The notes beneath the pieces were generated by a model. That model searched no databases and had not been told where the DNA came from. It saw only the letters and a list, made by a program, of their open reading frames with translations. A DNA stretch of 64,000 nucleotides from Allium sativum (taxonomy: Eukaryota; Streptophyta; Magnoliopsida; Asparagales; Amaryllidaceae), in NCBI GenBank assembly GCA_030737875.1, contig CM060912.1:209883231-209947230 (forward strand). Reading direction: 5' to 3'. Below are positions 60,310 to 64,000 of the stretch, piece after piece; within the stretch, counting starts at the first letter, position 1; each line of letters begins with the position of its first letter. Position numbers and translations under genes: made by a program.

Positions 60310-62181
60310 GTGGTGGTAGACTGTGAGGGCTTTTTGGTGACAGTGAGGGCGGATGATGGGCGGAGGGTAGTGTTTGGTAGTCTACCTAGTGATAGGGTTA
60401 TGGCTAGTTTTGTAAATTCCCTCGACATCCTGCAGGATGAGTTGTCAGATGTGCCCGTGGTTGGCCAGTATCCGGACGTCTTCGAGGAGGTGACCGGGCT
60501 TCCACCACACCGAGAGATTGAGTTCCGTATTGATTTCGTGAAAGATGCCAGACCTATAGTGATGCCACTTCGTCGTATGGCACCAAGGGAGCAGCGAGAG
60601 CTCGGGGTGCAAGTCAACAATCTTTTGAAGAAGGGATTTATTAGAAGGAGTGCCTCCGAGTGGGGAGCACTAGTTGTGTTTGCCACTAAGGCAGATGGTT
60701 CCCTTCGTTTGTGTGTGGACTATCGCGAGTTGAATAAGGTGACGAGGAAGAATAAGTATCCTCTACCGCGGATAGATGATTTGTTTGATCAACTGGAAGG
60801 AGCAAGAGTGTTCTCCCAGTTGGACCTCGCGACAAGATTTCATCAGCTACGAGTAGCGGATGAGAGTGTTCCGAAAACGGCATTTAGGACGCCGTCTGGA
60901 TTTTATGAGTGGTTGGTCATGCCATTTGGGTTGACCAATGTACCAGCCTACTTTGTGGATCTTATGAATCGAGTATTCAGAGATCAGTTGAATAAGTTTG
61001 TTCTTGTATTCGTGGATGATATCCTTGTTTACTCAAGGACAGAGGAGGAACACAAGGGACACTTGAGGATAGTGATGGAGGTGTTGAGGAAACACCAATT
61101 GAAAGCGAAATTCTCTAAGTGTCATTTTTGGAGAAGGGAAGTGAGATTCTTGGGTCATGTTGTTTCAGAGAGTGGTATTGCCGTGGACCCCGCGAAGGTG
61201 GCTACGGTACAGGATTGGCCTAAGCCCAAGAATGCAACAGATGTAAGAAGTTTCTTGGGATTAGCTGGATATTATCGTAAGTTTATCCAGGACTTCTCTA
61301 AGATAGCAGCACCGTTGACTCAGTTGACTAAGAAGAATCAGTCCTTCGTCTGGGACGAAGTGTGTGAGGATGCCTTCAAGAGTCTAAAAGAGAAGTTGAC
61401 GTGTGCGCCAGTGTTAGTCATTCCTAAAGGGAATGAAGAGATGACGGTATACACGGATGCTTGTGGTACCAGACTGGGTGTTGTATTAATGCAAGGAGGT
61501 AGGGTTGTAGCTTATGCTAGTCGACAGCTAAAGCCTCATGAGAAGAAGTATCCTACCCATGATTTGGAATTGGCAGCGATTGTATTTGCGCTGAAGATAT
61601 GGGGACACTATCTCTTAGGAGAAAGATTTGAATTGTTTACTGATCATAAATCGTTAAAGTATCTCTTCTCTCAGAAAGATCTGAATCTCCGTCAGCAGAG
61701 ATGGTTAGAGTTCTTGGCTTCGTATGATTTTGATATCGCATACACACCTGGGAAAGGTAATGCGGTAGCCGACGCCTTGAGTAGGAGACATGCCAACTTA
61801 GGGGAAATGTTTCTTGAATGGAAGCAACTAGAGTATATCGCGGGGTTTGATTTCAGACCCAAGTGCGAATTGGATCCAGTTATGCTAGCTAGTTTGGCGA
61901 TCAGACCCACTTTGATAGAGCGGATTGGTTCTAGTCAGAGGGACGATCCTAATCTATTGGAAATCATCTCCAAGTTAGAGATGGGTATCGGTGAGGAGAT
62001 GAATGTGTATGGGCTTGATCGAGATGGATGGCTTCGAAAGAATGGAGGACTAGTTGTACCCAACGTGAATGGTTTGAGAGATGAAGTGCTTAGAGAATGT
62101 CATCACTCAAAACTGACTATACATCCCGGTGGTAATAAGATGTATCGAGACATGAAGCGGCTTACTACTGGGAAGGGATGA
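60310..62181 (+). pseudogene. Element B reverse transcriptase, RNase H and integrase N-terminus
   Basis: Open for 623 codons after the stop at 60304. The reverse transcriptase spans about 60520-61190 with [23 protein letters not shown] (an R where the family usually has G) and the catalytic FVDD at 61009-61020. The RNase H-like region has [13 protein letters not shown] (D at 61456) and [12 protein letters not shown]. The chromovirus linker and the first half of the integrase zinc finger ([11 protein letters not shown], near 62100) follow. A one-base loss near 62155-62160 then shifts the frame to TGA at 62179. Domains are otherwise well kept. No start codon follows the upstream stop in a normal context, so this part is probably not expressed on its own. 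Confidence 0.93.
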
Positions 62182-63356
62182 AAAGAGACGTTGGGAAGTT
62201 TATATCCAAATGCATGAATTGCCAGCTAGTTAAAGCCGAGCAAAAGAAGCCTAGTGGGTTGTTGCAACCATTAGAGATTCCCAAGTGGAAATGGGAGCAA
62301 GTCTCAATGGATTTCATCGATGGTTTACCAAGGACTAGATCGGGACATGATAGCATTTGGGTAATTGTGGATCGATTGACTAAGAGTGCAAGATTTATAC
62401 CAGTTAAATCGACCAGAATGGCAGCCAAGTTGGCAGAATTGTATATGAAGTGGGTAGTGAGATTTAATGGAGTACCCAAAAGCATTGTGAGTGACCGAGA
62501 CCCGTTGTTCACTAGTGGGTTTTGGAAGAGCTTACAAGAGGCTCTAGGGTCAGAATTACATCTCAGTACCGCATATCATCCTCAGAACGACGGTCAGACG
62601 GAGAGGGTGAATCGTATATTGGAAGATCTCTTGAGAGCTTGTATATTGGATTTTGGTGGATCATGGGATGACCATTTGCATCTAGTAGAGTTTGCATATA
62701 ATAATAGCTACCAATCCAGTATCGGTATGGCTCCATATGAAGCTTTGTACGGAAGATCGTGCAACTCACCATCATGTTGGATAGAGACTGGCGAGAAGTT
62801 TGTGCTTGGACCAGATGTGGTGAGGGAAACTTCCGATAAGATCAAGATCATTCAACAACGAATGAAAGCTGCCCACGATAGGCAGAAGAGTTATGCTGAT
62901 AAGAGGAGAAGAGATTTAAAATTCTTCGTTGGTGACTTGGTGTTTGTCAAGGTCTCTCCGTTAAAGAGCGTGATTCGATTTGGCAGGAGAGGCAAGTTGG
63001 CACCAAGATTTGTTGGCCCATTCTCTGTTCTTGAACTAGTCGGGAATTTGGCATATAGAGTTGGCTTACCAGAGAAAATGGCGGGAGTTCACAATGTATT
63101 TCATGTTTCCCAACTAAGGAAGTTCGTTCACGACTGAGATATGACTATTTCACCTGATCAGTTAGAGGACTTCGAAGTAGAACCCGAGGCGGTTGGGAAC
63201 CGCAAGCCGATTCGTATTGTGGGGCACGATACGAAACAACTTCGAAGGAAGGCGGTGAAGCTAGTCAAGGTTCAGTGGGGCGAGGACGAGAATGATTGTA
63301 CTTGGGAGACAAAGGAGAGTGTTAGGAAGGCATATCCAGAACTCTTTGCCTGGTAA
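62178..63356 (+). pseudogene. Element B integrase core and chromodomain, one internal stop
   Basis: Frame 62178-63137 holds the end of the zinc finger (CMNCQLVKAEQK), the DDE core (MDFIDGLP; SDRDPLFTSGFW; YHPQNDGQTERVNR with the catalytic E) and the GPY-type domain (GKLAPRFVGPFSVLE). TGA at 63135-63137 interrupts it, and the same frame resumes at 63141-63356 with a chromodomain-like tail (VQWGEDENDCTWETKES). Presence of a chromodomain places the element among chromoviruses, whose integrases use it to pick chromatin targets. Broken as it stands. Confidence 0.93.
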
Positions 63357-63500
63357 GACTTACTTCGTAATTTAGCTTTCCGCATGCTAGGGTAGACTTG
63401 TTTTGCTTGTTTGCATGCTTGATTATTGTTTTATGATTGATAGGCATGCGGGACCCTTGTGTGTGTTTTGATTAAGGAATTTCGGGGGCGAAATTTCTTA

Positions 63501-63512
63501 AGGGGGGAAGAG
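63501..63512 (+). other. Element B polypurine tract
   Basis: AGGGGGGAAGAG just before TGTAATGACCC, preceded by TTTCGGGGGCGAAATTTCTTA, the same layout as element A. Confidence 0.9.
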
Positions 63513-64000
63513 TGTAATGACCCGTATTCTACACATCATAGGATCGTAGAGTATTTATTTCTTTCCCATGTGAAGTCGTACGGTCATGTAATTTTGGGAA
63601 ACATCTATTAGAGTCATTTCCCATGTTCATGATTTTTGTCGATTTTTAAATGACCATTTTGCCCCTAGTTGGTACTGTTTTGGCCATAACTTTTGATTGG
63701 AAAGGAGTTATGACCTGAAACCACTTCCATTGGATTCGTTTGAAGGTTTATCTTTCCGTAGAGTGGTCATAATAGCCAAACGGAATTACCGTTTGGGAGA
63801 TATGGATGAAATAAGGTTTGGAAGGTGAAAAACTGCTTTACTGGGCCAAGTCGGGTGATTAGTGAGTAGGCCCATAACCCATTTCGGGATTAGGGTTATG
63901 GGGAGGCTGAAATGAGATAGAGGATCATTCCATTTCAGTTTTATAGCCTCCACTTATCACCAAGGAACCCTAAAAATGGCCTCCAACCTCTAAATCACCT
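63513..64000 (+). repeat. Element B 3' LTR, first 488 bases only
   Basis: Co-linear with 56138-56625. The window ends inside it, so the target duplication of element B cannot be checked. Confidence 0.95.

Larger units (their letters stand above)
56138..64000 (+). mobile_element. Element B: Ty3/gypsy chromovirus-type retrotransposon, runs past window end
   Basis: Same family as element A in the opposite orientation. 5' LTR 56138-58782, PBS 58785, gag-pol 58984-63356 with a few breaks, PPT, and 3' LTR from 63513 onward, cut by the window edge. The 5' LTR starts GGTAATGACCC where the 3' LTR has TGTAATGACCC. LTRs differ at a modest number of sites over the part that can be compared (for example 56325-56340 versus 63700-63715), so the insertion is older than LARD-1 and LARD-2 but younger-looking than element A. 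Confidence 0.95.

Overview
The window looks like nuclear DNA of a flowering plant with a repeat-rich genome. There are no bacterial-style operons. Recognisable host genes carry GT-AG introns, and nearly everything else is LTR retrotransposon, mostly Ty3/gypsy, with remains of Mutator-like and CACTA-like DNA transposons. I cannot name the species from the sequence.

Layout. 1-2642 is probably a minus-strand LTR that enters from the left. 2643-6700 is AT-rich DNA with a 221-bp tandem duplication and a broken Mutator-like transposase (minus strand, 4620-5585). 7032-8969 is a probable solo LTR. 9392-19249 is a complete but heavily mutated chromovirus-type Ty3/gypsy element on the minus strand (element A). 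19500-23640 holds two copies of the 3' end of a WAT1-related transporter gene, separated by a gag remnant with its PBS and LTR and by a CACTA-like end. 23224-25486 carries the rest of that WAT1 gene on the minus strand. Its first codons lie 12.8 kb away at 38309-38315, because a non-autonomous LTR element (LARD-1, 25487-38308, LTRs about 5.2 kb) has inserted just after the start codon. About 1.2 kb upstream lies a second, unidentified minus-strand gene (gene X). Its last exon is split by another non-autonomous element (LARD-2, 39504-53781) with 6.6-kb LTRs around only 1.03 kb of internal DNA and a perfect GTACC target duplication. 55451-56137 looks like a copia-type LTR cut by element B. Element B (56138 to beyond the window end) is a plus-strand relative of element A with a longer but still broken gag-pol.

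How it fits together. The region was probably a small gene neighbourhood with gene X and one or two WAT1-related genes, all read from the minus strand. It was then taken apart by insertions. LARD-1 and LARD-2 share LTR blocks, a leader block after the PBS and a pre-PPT motif, so they are sister families, and both depend on proteins made elsewhere. Both read on the plus strand, antisense to the genes they hit. Their LTR pairs are visibly more alike than those of element A, so they are the younger insertions.

The most notable objects are LARD-2 (extreme LTR-to-body ratio, minisatellites that differ in copy number between its two LTRs, a GC-rich patch with a small ORF inside each LTR) and the two gene-splitting insertions, whose target duplications allow the pre-insertion reading frames to be read directly. 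Exon boundaries are my reading of GT/AG signals and frames. No alignment or database search was run.
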